Positions 23,569 through 35,838 of a DNA stretch of 64,000 nt are shown piece by piece. Position 1 is the stretch's first letter. Each line of letters opens with the position of its first letter. Under the pieces are notes generated by a model that was given only the letters and a program-made list of their open reading frames with translations, did no database searches and was not told the DNA's origin. A program made the translations under genes and the position numbers. The DNA is from DASYPQ01 sp046155895 (lineage in GTDB: Bacteria > Planctomycetota > UBA1135 > GCA-002686595), in assembly GCA_046155895.1 (NCBI GenBank), contig JBJXFB010000032.1:16201-80200 (forward strand), read 5' to 3'.

Positions 23569-24909
23569 TCAGGAGCTCGCGCCGACCTGCTTCCTTCGGG
23601 GCACCACCCGCAGCCTGCGCACGCGCCGGGGTGTCGCCTCGACGATCTCGATCCGCGTCCCGTCCGGAAGCGTGAACTGCTCGCCCGTGCGGGGAATCCG
23701 GCCGCCGGCGAGCTCGATGGTCAGGCCGCCCACGGTGGTCCACTCGGAGGGCTCGGGGAGCTCGACCTCGAGCGCATGGTTGACCTCGCGGATCGACGTG
23801 CTCCCGGCCACGACCACCGACCCGGCGGAGTCGAGCTTCGAGAGGTCGGCGGGCAGCGGATCGTGCTCGCTCACGATGTCCCCGACCAGCTCCTCGAGCA
23901 GATCCTCGAGCGTGACGATTCCCGCCGTCCCTCCGTGCTCGTCGACCACGACGGCGATCTGCTGGCGCTGACTCCGCATCGTCTCGAGCAGTTCGTGAGC
24001 CGGCGTGGTTTCCGGCACGAACGGGCATGGGCGCAGCATCGACCGCAGATCGACGGGCGCCCCATCCCAGACCTTTTGCAGCACGTCGCGCCACGAGACG
24101 TAGCCCTGCACGCCGTCGAGCGAGCCCTGGTACACCGGAGTGCGGCGGTGGCCGGCCTCGATCATGATCCGGCGCACGGTCGCGGCGTCCGCGTCGATGG
24201 GGATTCCCGCCACGAAGCGCCGGTGGATCATCACGTCGGCCGCGACGAGCCCGGCGAACTCGAGCGCACGACTGGCGATCTCCCCGGCCTCCTCGGGAAC
24301 CGATCCACCCTCGCTCGCCTCGTCGACCATGCCACGAAGCTCCTCCAGAGAGAGCCGGGTTTCGGTGAAGCTCGTGTGGTCCCCGAACAACCGCAGGACG
24401 AGATTCGAGCTCCCCGTCAGGAGCCACACGATCGGCTTGGCGACCACGGACAAGGCCACGATGGGTTGCGCGACGACACGCGCGTAGCCTTCGGAGGATC
24501 GCAAGCCGAGGGATTTCGGCACGAGCTCTCCCAGCACGATCGAGAGGAACGAGATCAGGAGCACCACGAGGACCAGGGCAACCTGTCCGGCGTGCAGGCC
24601 GATCCACGGAAGGCCAGCAAGGCTGGGAGCGAGCCTTTCCGCGAAGACGGAGCCGCCGAACGCGGCGGCGGCCGCCCCGACCACCGTGATCCCGACCTGG
24701 ACCGTGGAAAGGAACCGTTCGGGGTTCTCTCGCAGATACAGCAGGGCCTTGCCGGAACGGCTGCCGCCCTCGGCCATCTCCCGCACCCGGCCCTTGCGAA
24801 GAGTGACGATCGCGATCTCGGCCCCGGAGAAGATCCCGTTCACGAGGATCAATCCCACGACGATGAGGATCTCGTTCAGCACGGGGACAGTGTCGCGTCG
24901 CGCGAGCAC
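23569..24909 (-). CDS. CNNM/CorC-type transporter (DUF21, CBS pair, CorC_HlyC)
   Basis: 446 residues from GTG 24909; GTG 24882 is an alternative that removes nine residues. Residues about 10-190 form the DUF21 transmembrane domain (GIFSGAEIAIVTLRKGRVREM, VLGELVPKSLGL). Then comes a CBS pair (VMIHRRFVAGIPID, RRTPVYQGSLDGVQGYV, QQIAVVVDEHGGTAGIVTLEDLLEELVGDI) and a C-terminal CorC_HlyC domain (YxxxG-type VGGLTIELAGGRIPRTGE). Family members transport or regulate Mg2+/Co2+; older databases call them hemolysins. Begins 18 bp after lipB, so probably in the lpdA-lipB transcript. Confidence 0.9.
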   Translation of the reverse strand: MLARRDTVPVLNEILIVVGLILVNGIFSGAEIAIVTLRKGRVREMAEGGSRSGKALLYLRENPERFLSTVQVGITVVGAAAAAFGGSVFAERLAPSLAGLPWIGLHAGQVALVLVVLLISFLSIVLGELVPKSLGLRSSEGYARVVAQPIVALSVVAKPIVWLLTGSSNLVLRLFGDHTSFTETRLSLEELRGMVDEASEGGSVPEEAGEIASRALEFAGLVAADVMIHRRFVAGIPIDADAATVRRIMIEAGHRRTPVYQGSLDGVQGYVSWRDVLQKVWDGAPVDLRSMLRPCPFVPETTPAHELLETMRSQRQQIAVVVDEHGGTAGIVTLEDLLEELVGDIVSEHDPLPADLSKLDSAGSVVVAGSTSIREVNHALEVELPEPSEWTTVGGLTIELAGGRIPRTGEQFTLPDGTRIEIVEATPRRVRRLRVVPRRKQVGASS

Positions 24910-24927
24910 GCGAACAACACAGGCCTC

Positions 24928-25614
24928 TCAGCCGAGGATCGGCAGAGACGGGAACGGCGAGTCGGGCTCCGCGCGCGGCGGCGGCGAAGGCAGTTCGAAC
25001 CCGAACACGTCGACGAAGTGCTTGATGAGGAGAACCTCGATCAAGATGTTCGCCGGCGGCAGGTCGGCGTGGTCCGCCAGCCGCGTCATCACCTGCGGAT
25101 CGAGTCCGCACGGCTGGAAGCCGAGGAACGCCCCCGGATCGTTGTGCACGTTCAGCGCGAGGCCGTGGAAGGTCACCCAACGGCGCACGGCCACGCCGAT
25201 GGAGCACACTTTCCTGGCGCCGATCCAGACACCGGTCTTGCCCGCCTCGCGCCGTCCTTCGATCTCGAACTCGCCGAGCACGCGGATCACGACTTCCTCG
25301 AGATCGCGCAAGAAGCGATGGAGGTCGCGACGATCCTCGGCCAGCGAGAGGATCGGGTACGCGACGACCTGCCCCGGTCCGTGCCAGGTCGCCTCGCCGC
25401 CGCGCTCGACCTCGAAGACTGGGAGCTGGACGCCCTCCACGTCCGCGCGCTTCGAGCCACGGCCGACGGTGATCACGGGATCGTGTTCGGTGAGTACGAG
25501 CGTGTCCGGGATCCTTCCCTCGACGCGCTCCGTGACCAGCTCCTGCTGGAGACGGTAGGCGTCGTCGTACTTCGTACGACCCAGACGGCGGACGTCGAGG
25601 ATGTGACCGGTCAC
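24928..25614 (-). CDS. lipB: Octanoyl-ACP:protein N-octanoyltransferase LipB
   Basis: 228 residues from GTG 25614, overlapping the lpdA stop (GTGA). Transfers octanoate from acyl-carrier protein to lipoyl domains, the first step of lipoate assembly. Signature RGGEATWHGPGQ (71-82), the catalytic lysine K135 in GARKVCSIG and the acyl-accepting cysteine C169 in GFQPCGL are all present, with HNDPGAFLGF between. LipA, E2 and both E1 subunits lie about 7-14 kb away, so the window holds the complete lipoylation route. Confidence 0.95.
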   Translation of the reverse strand: MTGHILDVRRLGRTKYDDAYRLQQELVTERVEGRIPDTLVLTEHDPVITVGRGSKRADVEGVQLPVFEVERGGEATWHGPGQVVAYPILSLAEDRRDLHRFLRDLEEVVIRVLGEFEIEGRREAGKTGVWIGARKVCSIGVAVRRWVTFHGLALNVHNDPGAFLGFQPCGLDPQVMTRLADHADLPPANILIEVLLIKHFVDVFGFELPSPPPRAEPDSPFPSLPILG

Positions 25615-27014
25615 TTGCGCTGGAAGATGTGCACGGCCATCCCGTGCACCGCTTCGGCCGCCTCCATCATCACTTCGGGCAGGGTCGGGTGCGCGTGGAT
25701 CGTCCGTGCGAGGTCCTCCGCCGTCGCCCCCATCTCGATCGCGAGCGCGGCTTCCGCGATCAGCTCGGTGACCTCGGGGCCGACCATGTGCACGCCGAGC
25801 ACCTCGTCGGACTTCGCGTCGGCGACGACCTTCACGAAACCGTCGGTCTCCATCAGGCTCATCGCGCGTCCCGACGCGGCGAAAGGGAACGAGCCGGTCT
25901 TGCACGCGATTCCCTTCGACTGGCACTGCTCCTCGGTCAAGCCGACCGAGGCCATCTCGGGCGAAGTGAAGATGACCGCGGGCACGCAGCGCGCGTCGTA
26001 GGCTTCCTTCCTGCCCGCGATCACGGCCGCGGCCACGAGACCCTCGCGGCTGCCCTTGTGCGCGAGCATCGGCTGCCCGGCGATGTCGCCGACGGCGTAG
26101 ACGTTCGGCACGCTCGTCCGCATCTGCGCGTCGACCTTCAGGAATCCCTTCGGATCCGTCGCGAGGCCGATCTTGTCGAGCGCCAACCCTTCGCTGTACG
26201 GCCGCCGGCCGACGGTCGAGAGGATCTGGTCGCACACGATCTCGCTCTCGCCGGCCTTGCCCTTCAGCTTCACGTGGCTCTTCGAGCCGCGGCGCTCGAA
26301 TCCCTGCGCGAAGGTCTCCGTCCGGAGCTCGATCCCCATCTTCTTCATGGAGCGCTCGATGGCCTTGACGCAGTCCGTCTCCTGCCCTGGCAGCGCGCCG
26401 GCCGTCGCCTCGATCACGGTGACCTTGCTCCCGAGCCGGCGGTACATCATCCCGAGCTCGAGCCCGATGTATCCCCCGCCGATCACGACGAGGTGCTCGG
26501 GAATCCGCTTCGGGGCGAGCGCGCCGGTCGACGACCATACGACGTCCTCGTCGAAGGCGAATCCCGGGATCGCGATCGGGACCGATCCCGTCGCGATGAC
26601 GAATTCGTCGGCTTCGACGGTCTGCGTCCCCTCCTTCGACTTCACCTGGATCCGCTTGCGGTCGACGAAGCTCGCCTGACCCATCAGAACCGTCGCCTTG
26701 TGGTTCTTGAGCAGCCCGCCCACGCCTCCCGTCAGCTTCGCGACGATGCCGGACTTCCAGTCGACGAGCTTCCTCACGTCGAGGCGGACGTTCTCGGCCG
26801 TGATCCCCATCGCGGCGGCCTCGCCGATCCTATGGAAGAGCGCTCCCGCGGCGATCAGGGCCTTCGAGGGGATGCAGCCGACGTTGAGGCAGGTCCCGCC
26901 GAGGAACTCCTTCTCGACGACGGTGACCTGCTGGCCGAGCTGCGCGAGCCGGATGGCGCACACGTAGCCGGCCGGACCGGCGCCGATGACGACGACCTTC
27001 TTCTGGGGGGCCAT
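25611..27014 (-). CDS. lpdA: Dihydrolipoyl dehydrogenase (E3)
   Basis: 467 residues, ATG 27014. FAD motif VVVIGAGPAGYVCAIRLAQLG (GxGxxG 11-16), redox-active disulfide GGTCLNVGCIPSKAL (C42, C47), NAD motif VVIGGGYIGLELG, FAD motif YAVGDIAG, and the C-terminal HAHPTLPEVMMEA with the catalytic His-Glu pair. Re-oxidises dihydrolipoamide on E2 of 2-oxoacid dehydrogenases. It leads the lpdA-lipB pair and is divergent from the zinc-ribbon gene at 27161. No promoter motif stands out in the 146-bp gap. Confidence 0.96.
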   Translation of the reverse strand: MAPQKKVVVIGAGPAGYVCAIRLAQLGQQVTVVEKEFLGGTCLNVGCIPSKALIAAGALFHRIGEAAAMGITAENVRLDVRKLVDWKSGIVAKLTGGVGGLLKNHKATVLMGQASFVDRKRIQVKSKEGTQTVEADEFVIATGSVPIAIPGFAFDEDVVWSSTGALAPKRIPEHLVVIGGGYIGLELGMMYRRLGSKVTVIEATAGALPGQETDCVKAIERSMKKMGIELRTETFAQGFERRGSKSHVKLKGKAGESEIVCDQILSTVGRRPYSEGLALDKIGLATDPKGFLKVDAQMRTSVPNVYAVGDIAGQPMLAHKGSREGLVAAAVIAGRKEAYDARCVPAVIFTSPEMASVGLTEEQCQSKGIACKTGSFPFAASGRAMSLMETDGFVKVVADAKSDEVLGVHMVGPEVTELIAEAALAIEMGATAEDLARTIHAHPTLPEVMMEAAEAVHGMAVHIFQRK

Positions 27015-27160
27015 GGGTCCTTCCTGGGGAGCCTCGGGATCGCGAAAGGGCGCAGAGCATAGTCCATGCGGACGCGATCCGCCTCCATCCGGCGGGCTCT
27101 GCGCGGGGATGAACTCCGCCGCTCGCGCGTGTAGTCTCTCCGCGCTCGATCCACGACAGC

Positions 27161-27799
27161 ATGCCCGCGGAAGCCACAGTCCGAACCCACTGCCCCAACT
27201 GCGGAGCGAAGATCCACCGGCAGGATCTGTCGCTGTGCGCCTACTGCGCGAGCCCGCTTTCGCTCGGCGGCGCGATCGACACGAAGGGCGACGAGACGGC
27301 CCAGCGCGTGGCGCGGCTGCGGGAGCACGCGTCGTTCGCAGCGGCGATGGCCTGGACGCCGCGGGACCCGGAGGACCAGCAGCGCGCGAAGGGCGTGCGG
27401 ATGCTGGCGTGGGTGATGTTCCTGGTCGGGATCGCGATCTTCACAGTCGCGGTCGCCAAGGCTGGCGGCTTTCCCTCCGCGGGAACCCCGCTCTTGTATG
27501 CGGCTCTGTCGGTCGCTCTGGCGGTCCTGCTGCTGATGACCTCGAGAGTCCTGCGGAAGAAGGGATCGACGCTTCCGTTGTTGCGCCGCCCCTGCATCGT
27601 CGTGGTGCGCCGCAGCGAGACCCAGCAGAAGAAGGGTGTGGGCGCGACGATCTACTACTTCACGCTCCACTTCGACGACGGCAGCGAAGGCGAGTTCCGG
27701 TGGCCCGGACAGGGGACGCTGTACGAGCCGATGCCGAACGGGACGACGGGCGTCGCGTACACGCGCGGGGATCGGTTGCTGGAGTTCCGGAAGCTCTGA
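27161..27799 (+). CDS. Zinc-ribbon membrane protein of unknown function
   Basis: 212 residues. An N-terminal zinc ribbon (CPNC at 11-14 and CAYC at 26-29) is followed by a soluble linker, two transmembrane helices (about 80-97 and 106-123), then a beta-rich tail (YYFTLHFDDGSEGEF, EPMPNGTTGVAYTRGDRLLEF). The tail resembles the small beta-barrel seen in DUF2500-like membrane proteins. No enzymatic motif. Divergent from lpdA and convergent with the antitoxin gene. Confidence 0.75.
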   Translation: MPAEATVRTHCPNCGAKIHRQDLSLCAYCASPLSLGGAIDTKGDETAQRVARLREHASFAAAMAWTPRDPEDQQRAKGVRMLAWVMFLVGIAIFTVAVAKAGGFPSAGTPLLYAALSVALAVLLLMTSRVLRKKGSTLPLLRRPCIVVVRRSETQQKKGVGATIYYFTLHFDDGSEGEFRWPGQGTLYEPMPNGTTGVAYTRGDRLLEFRKL

Positions 27800-27821
27800 G
27801 GGCGAAGTGGGTCGATCGAGG

Positions 27822-28148
27822 TCACGCGGCTCGCGAGCCGATGATCCGCCCCAGGTCCTTGCGCGTCGCGCCTAGGGCAAGAAGCGTGCGGACGAGAAGG
27901 TCGATCGAGACGAGCCGGTCGCCAGCCTCCATCTTGGCCACGCGCGACTGGCTGGAACGGATACGTCTGGCGACTTGGGCTTGCGTCCAGCCGCGCCTGG
28001 CTCGAAGACGTCTCAGAGCGATGACGAGGTTCACCTTGATTTCGATGAAGGCGTCCTCCTCGGCTGTTAGACCCAGGAATTCGGCCGCCGAGCCGAATTT
28101 CCAGCCGGCAGCCTCCAGTCGGTCGCGCTTCGCCTTGTTCATGATCAT
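27822..28148 (-). CDS. XRE-family antitoxin (HigA-like)
   Basis: 108 residues from ATG 28148, whose ATGA overlaps the toxin stop. Residues 43-95 form an XRE helix-turn-helix (LRRLRARRGWTQAQVARRIRSSQSRVAKMEAG). The N-terminus KRDRLEAAGWKFGSAAEFLGL is the typical linker of HigA/HTH_37-type antitoxins paired with Gp49-like toxins. Should neutralise the toxin and repress the pair's promoter. The toxin-first order matches higBA systems. A 16-codon longer start is possible but would run into the toxin gene. Confidence 0.85.
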   Translation of the reverse strand: MIMNKAKRDRLEAAGWKFGSAAEFLGLTAEEDAFIEIKVNLVIALRRLRARRGWTQAQVARRIRSSQSRVAKMEAGDRLVSIDLLVRTLLALGATRKDLGRIIGSRAA

Positions 28149-28612
28149 GCTCCCGATGCCTGCTCCGAGTCGTATCGCTGCAATCGTCGTTGACACACCT
28201 CGATGACGGACCAGGGAGTCTGGCGAGTCCGCTTGGCGAACACGTCCAGGATCAAGATCGCCTCAGGATCGATCCGGTACATGATTCTCCAGTCGTGCCC
28301 GATGTCCCGCACACGTAGCTCGTGACAGCGCTTGCCGATCGAAGGCATCGGTCTGGACTTCGGCATCCCCAGTAACTCTCCCTTCTGAAGCATCCACAGC
28401 AGGAAGCCTGCCTCTCGGCGAGCTTCGTTCGAGAATGGTGGACTTCGGATGATTCCGCCCAGCCACACGAGAGGCTTCTCCGGCGGCTGGCCGAATGGGG
28501 AGTGTATGTCAATTTTGATATAGGTCAAGAGAGTGCCTCGGAGCTTCACCCCCAAGCCGGACTCACTCCTCGAGACAGGGTTTCCTGGGATCTCCCTTTT
28601 CTTCCGCGCCAT
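28145..28612 (-). CDS. RelE/HigB-type toxin, phage Gp49-like
   Basis: The conserved core runs from KPLVWLGG through RSPPFSNEARREAGFLLWMLQKGE, MPKSRPMPSIGKRCHELRVRD, WRIMYRIDPEAILILDVFAKRTRQTP and VIEVCQRRLQRYD. This is a complete Gp49-like mRNA-interferase fold. ATG 28612 gives 155 residues, about 45 more than the family usually has. TTG 28528 (127 residues) or GTG 28468 (107 residues, GGAG 9 bases upstream) may be the real start, particularly since a promoter-like element lies at 28501-28528. That segment is AT-rich compared with its surroundings, which fits horizontal acquisition. Confidence 0.82.
   Translation of the reverse strand: MARKKREIPGNPVSRSESGLGVKLRGTLLTYIKIDIHSPFGQPPEKPLVWLGGIIRSPPFSNEARREAGFLLWMLQKGELLGMPKSRPMPSIGKRCHELRVRDIGHDWRIMYRIDPEAILILDVFAKRTRQTPWSVIEVCQRRLQRYDSEQASGA
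28501..28528 (-). promoter_or_regulatory. Candidate promoter of the toxin-antitoxin pair
   Basis: On the minus strand, TTGACC (28528-28523) and TACACT (28506-28501) are 16 bp apart in an AT-rich patch that stands out from the region. The patch also holds a TTGA/TCAA inverted pair (TTGACCTATATCAA) that could be an antitoxin operator. If active, the toxin must start downstream, at GTG 28468. Confidence 0.4.
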
Positions 28613-28703
28613 GATCAGCCCGAGCGACGCGCGGGCGAGCGGGCCACAAGGGAGCTTCCCAAGGGCCCTGCGGTGATAGGCTGCCCCCGACGTCATCCCC
28701 GAC

Positions 28704-32588
<3,885 letters not shown>

Positions 32589-32596
32589 GCGAAAGG

Positions 32597-33706
32597 CTAG
32601 AGCGGGAACGCCCCGTCGCCTTTTTGCGCGTGCCCGAGCCGCTCGGCGACCGCGATGAAGCGGTTGTACTGCCGCTTCAGGTGCGCCGGAACGTCCGCGT
32701 AGACGTCCTCGACGAGCGTCCGCAGCGCCATGGGCGGCGCCGACTCCTGCCGGTGGATCTCCGCGTCGATCTCGGCGAAGCGCTCGGCCTCGATGCGGGC
32801 TCTCTCCCCCTTGGCGAGCGCGCCGCGCGCGAGGAGGTAGCGCTCGAGCCGATCGATCGGATCGCGCGCGGCCCAGCTCTCGACCTCGGCCGCGTCGCGG
32901 TACTTCGTCGGGTCGTCGGAGCTCGAGTGGCCGAGCATGCGGTAGCTCTTCAGGACGACGAGCGTCGGTCCGCCGCCCTTCCGGGCGCGCTCGACGGCCG
33001 TTGCGGTCGCCTGGAAGCACGCGAGCGCGTCGTTGCCGTCCACGTCGACGCCCGGGATGCCGTAGGCGTCGCCCTTCGCCGCGAAGCTCTCCGCCGCCGT
33101 CTGGTCGGAGGAAGCGACGGAGATCGCCCAGCCGTTGTCGACGCAGACGAAGACGACGGGGACCTTCCACACGCCGGCGAAGTTGAGCCCGCTGTGGAAT
33201 CCGTTCGACGAGGTCGCGCCGTCGCCGAAGTAGACCGCGTGCACGGCGTCCTCCCCGCGGAACTTCGTCGCGTACGCCGCGCCGACGCCGTGCGGGATCT
33301 GCGTGCCGATGACCGAGGACCAGCTCGGGTAGTGCGTCCCCTTGTGCTGGAAGTGGTTGCACATCTGCCGCCCCTTCGCCGTGTCGTTGCCGTTGCAGTA
33401 CATCTGCGCGATGTACTCGGCGAGCGGGAGGCCGCGCATGAGCGCAGCGCCGCCTTCACGCAGACCCGACCACAGCCAGTCACGCGGCTCGAGCGCGAAC
33501 GCGGAGCCGAGGATCGCGGCCTCGAGGCCCTTCGCCGTGCCGACGAAGCCGACACGCCCGGCGCGCTGGAGCTTGAGCATGCGCTCGTCGAGGCAGCGCA
33601 GGCGCAGCATGTGGACGAAGAGGTCCTTGGCACGGTCGTCGGGGAGCGGCGGGCGCCCAGCGTGGAGCGTTCCGTCCTGATCGACGAGATGCTGGGGGGA
33701 ACCCAT
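32597..33706 (-). CDS. 2-oxoacid dehydrogenase E1 component alpha subunit, second copy
   Basis: 369 residues, thiamine-diphosphate-dependent. TPP motif GDGATSSNGFHSGLNFAGVWKVPVVFVCVDN is intact (GDG through DN), as is the phosphorylation-loop-like region YRMLGHSSSDDPTKY. Paralogous over its whole length to the E1-alpha at 36837. Last gene of the E1/E2 operon, 13 bp after a 43-residue protein. No E1-beta partner follows it. It may share the single E1-beta upstream, giving two complexes with different substrate preference, or may act alone. The branched-chain versus pyruvate choice cannot be settled by eye. Confidence 0.9.
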   Translation of the reverse strand: MGSPQHLVDQDGTLHAGRPPLPDDRAKDLFVHMLRLRCLDERMLKLQRAGRVGFVGTAKGLEAAILGSAFALEPRDWLWSGLREGGAALMRGLPLAEYIAQMYCNGNDTAKGRQMCNHFQHKGTHYPSWSSVIGTQIPHGVGAAYATKFRGEDAVHAVYFGDGATSSNGFHSGLNFAGVWKVPVVFVCVDNGWAISVASSDQTAAESFAAKGDAYGIPGVDVDGNDALACFQATATAVERARKGGGPTLVVLKSYRMLGHSSSDDPTKYRDAAEVESWAARDPIDRLERYLLARGALAKGERARIEAERFAEIDAEIHRQESAPPMALRTLVEDVYADVPAHLKRQYNRFIAVAERLGHAQKGDGAFPL

Positions 33707-33719
33707 CTCGGTCCGCGCG

Positions 33720-33851
33720 CTACGACTTCGGCCTGCTCGGCTTCTTGCCGCTGGCCTTGACGATCCTGCCTGCGTACTTGCCGCGCACCCCCTTCGAGAA
33801 GTCGTACTCGGGACGCATGTCGCGGTCGACCGGCTTCTTGCGCTTGCTCAT
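33720..33851 (-). CDS. Very small basic protein with DFSKGVRGKYA motif
   Basis: 43 residues (MSKRKKPVDRDMRPEYDFSK, then GVRGKYAGRI and a basic tail). The YDFSKGVRGKYA motif is known from many short uncharacterised bacterial proteins, often near small toxin-antitoxin-like genes. Here it lies in an E1/E2 operon. Its ATG overlaps the stop of the upstream membrane-protein gene (ATGA), so it is probably translated with it. Function unknown. Confidence 0.7.
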   Translation of the reverse strand: MSKRKKPVDRDMRPEYDFSKGVRGKYAGRIVKASGKKPSRPKS

Positions 33852-34144
33852 GAGTTCTTCATTGGGTCGATGCCGTCCACTGCGACAGGCGTCCTGAGCG
33901 TCGAGTGATGCAGCGCCCAGTAGAGGGCCACGCCTGCGACGCTCGAGATGAGCGCCGTGAGCGCCCAGGTGAACGGATTGACGAACATCAACCTTGCCCT
34001 TGGTCGCTGGACCTGTTCGGCGTCCCGGTAGACGGCGATCGCGAAGGCCACGTGCACGAGAAAAGCCAGCGTGGCCCAAGTAATCGCGAAGACGACGAGC
34101 ACTCCACCGGGAATGCCCGTCCCGCTCAGGTCCGTAATCTCCAT
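33848..34144 (-). CDS. Small membrane protein of unknown function
   Basis: 98 residues from ATG 34144. Two transmembrane helices (about 13-37 and 54-77) are separated by a short basic loop (YRDAEQVQRPRAR). It begins 32 bp after the E2 gene. The long open frame that reads through E2 in this frame is a shadow; only this end is coding. No homologue recognised. Confidence 0.7.
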   Translation of the reverse strand: MEITDLSGTGIPGGVLVVFAITWATLAFLVHVAFAIAVYRDAEQVQRPRARLMFVNPFTWALTALISSVAGVALYWALHHSTLRTPVAVDGIDPMKNS

Positions 34145-34176
34145 CGTGAGCCTCCCTCGCCTGGTTGCCGACGTCG

Positions 34177-35808
34177 CTAGAGCGCCATGAGCCCCGGATT
34201 CTCGAGCAGCTTCTTCAGGTGCACGAGGAACCTCGCCGCGTTCGCGCCGTCCGTCAGGCGGTGATCGACGCTGCACGAGAGGTTCATGTACTGCCGCACC
34301 TCGATCCGATCCCCCTGCGGCGTCTCGACGACTCCCGGCCGCTTCACGATCCGGTGCACGCCGAGGATCGCGATGTCGGGGAAGTTGATGATCGGCGTCG
34401 CCAGGATCCCGCCGATGTTGCCGGCGTTCGTGATCGAGAACGTGCTGCCCTTGAGCTCCTCGGGCTTCACCTTGCCGGTCCGCGTGCGTTCGGCGAGCTC
34501 GTTCAGCTCCGCGGCGAGCTGGAGGACGCCCTTCGACTGCACCTCGCGGATCACCGGCACGATCAATCCCGTCGGCGTGTCGGCCGCGATCCCGAGGTTC
34601 ACGTAGGCGTAGGTGACGATCTCCCCCTTCGCCTCGTCGAGGTGCCCGTTCAGCTCGGGGAACTTCGCGAGCCCGAGCGCGGTCGCCTTCATGATGAAGG
34701 GCATGTAGGTGACCTTGACGTTCGACTCCGCGCCGAGCGCTTTCGCCTGCTCGCGGAGCTTCACGAGGTCGGTGACGTCGACCTCCTCGACGACAGTGAA
34801 GTGCGCGGCGGTCTGCTTGGAGCGCACCATCGCCTCGGCGATCTTCCGGCGCACGCCGCGGAAGGGGGTGCGCGTCTCGCGCTCCCCCGGGGCAAACGCC
34901 ATCGCTGCGGCCGGAGCGGGACGCCCTGCCGGAACCGCGGCGGCAGTCGGCGCCGCGGCGCCCGAATTCGCGTGCTTCTCGACATCGGATCGTCGCACGA
35001 TCCCGTTCCGGCCGGAGCCGGACACCGCAGCGAGGTCGATCCCGAGCTCTCGCGCGAGCCTGCGAGCGCTCGGCACGGCCAGCACCTTGTCGTCGGCGCG
35101 GCTCGTCGCGGGAGCGCGCGGCGTCGCGGCGGTCCCCACCGAGGCGGAGACGAGCTCTTTCGCGGCCGGCGCGGCGACGGGGCGGGCGGGCGCGGCCTGC
35201 GTCGCAGCCGCGGTCGTCAGCGAGAAGATCACCTTGCCGACGGGAACCGTCTCGCCCTCCTTCGCGAGGATGCGCGTGATGCGGCCCGCAGCGGGCGCGG
35301 GCACTTCGACCGTCGCCTTGTCGGTCATCACCTCGACGACGGACTGGTGCTCCTTCACCTCGTCGCCGACCGCGACGAGCCACTTCACGATCTCGCCCTC
35401 GGCGATCCCCTCGCCGACGTCGGGCAGCTTGAAGTCGAGGATCGTGCCGGTCGCGGCCTGGACTGGCGCCTTCGCCGGGCTCGGCACCGCGGCCAGCGGA
35501 GGAGCGGGCGTCGCCGGCACAGGCGCAGCCGGCTTCGCGGCAGCCGCTGGCGCGGCGCGCGAAAGACCTCCCGCCGTGTCGAGCACGTAGATCACGCTCC
35601 CGACCGGCACCGTATCGCCCTCCTTCGCGCGCAGCTCCGTGATGCGCCCCGCCGCGGGCGCGGGGACCTCGACGGTCGCCTTGTCCGTCATCACCTCGAC
35701 GACCGACTGGTGCTCCTTGACCGTGTCGCCGGCCTTCACGAGCCACTTGACGATCTCGCCCTCCGCGATGCCTTCGCCGATGTCGGGCAGCTTGAACTCG
35801 ATGGCCAT
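34177..35808 (-). CDS. Dihydrolipoamide acyltransferase (E2) with two lipoyl domains
   Basis: 543 residues. Lipoyl domain 1 (1-80) and lipoyl domain 2 (122-200) each carry EVMTDKATVEV, with lipoylation sites K43 and K164. Ala/Pro-rich linkers join them. The peripheral-subunit-binding domain is at about 243-278 (VLAVPSARRLARELGIDL). The catalytic domain ends in SCSVDHRLTDG with His516 and Asp520. Core of a pyruvate or branched-chain 2-oxoacid dehydrogenase complex. E1-beta is 30 bp upstream. LipA and LipB in this window provide the lipoyl group and LpdA re-oxidises it. Confidence 0.94.
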   Translation of the reverse strand: MAIEFKLPDIGEGIAEGEIVKWLVKAGDTVKEHQSVVEVMTDKATVEVPAPAAGRITELRAKEGDTVPVGSVIYVLDTAGGLSRAAPAAAAKPAAPVPATPAPPLAAVPSPAKAPVQAATGTILDFKLPDVGEGIAEGEIVKWLVAVGDEVKEHQSVVEVMTDKATVEVPAPAAGRITRILAKEGETVPVGKVIFSLTTAAATQAAPARPVAAPAAKELVSASVGTAATPRAPATSRADDKVLAVPSARRLARELGIDLAAVSGSGRNGIVRRSDVEKHANSGAAAPTAAAVPAGRPAPAAAMAFAPGERETRTPFRGVRRKIAEAMVRSKQTAAHFTVVEEVDVTDLVKLREQAKALGAESNVKVTYMPFIMKATALGLAKFPELNGHLDEAKGEIVTYAYVNLGIAADTPTGLIVPVIREVQSKGVLQLAAELNELAERTRTGKVKPEELKGSTFSITNAGNIGGILATPIINFPDIAILGVHRIVKRPGVVETPQGDRIEVRQYMNLSCSVDHRLTDGANAARFLVHLKKLLENPGLMAL

Positions 35809-35838
35809 CCGTGCGTCCTCCCGGGATTCCCGGGATCT

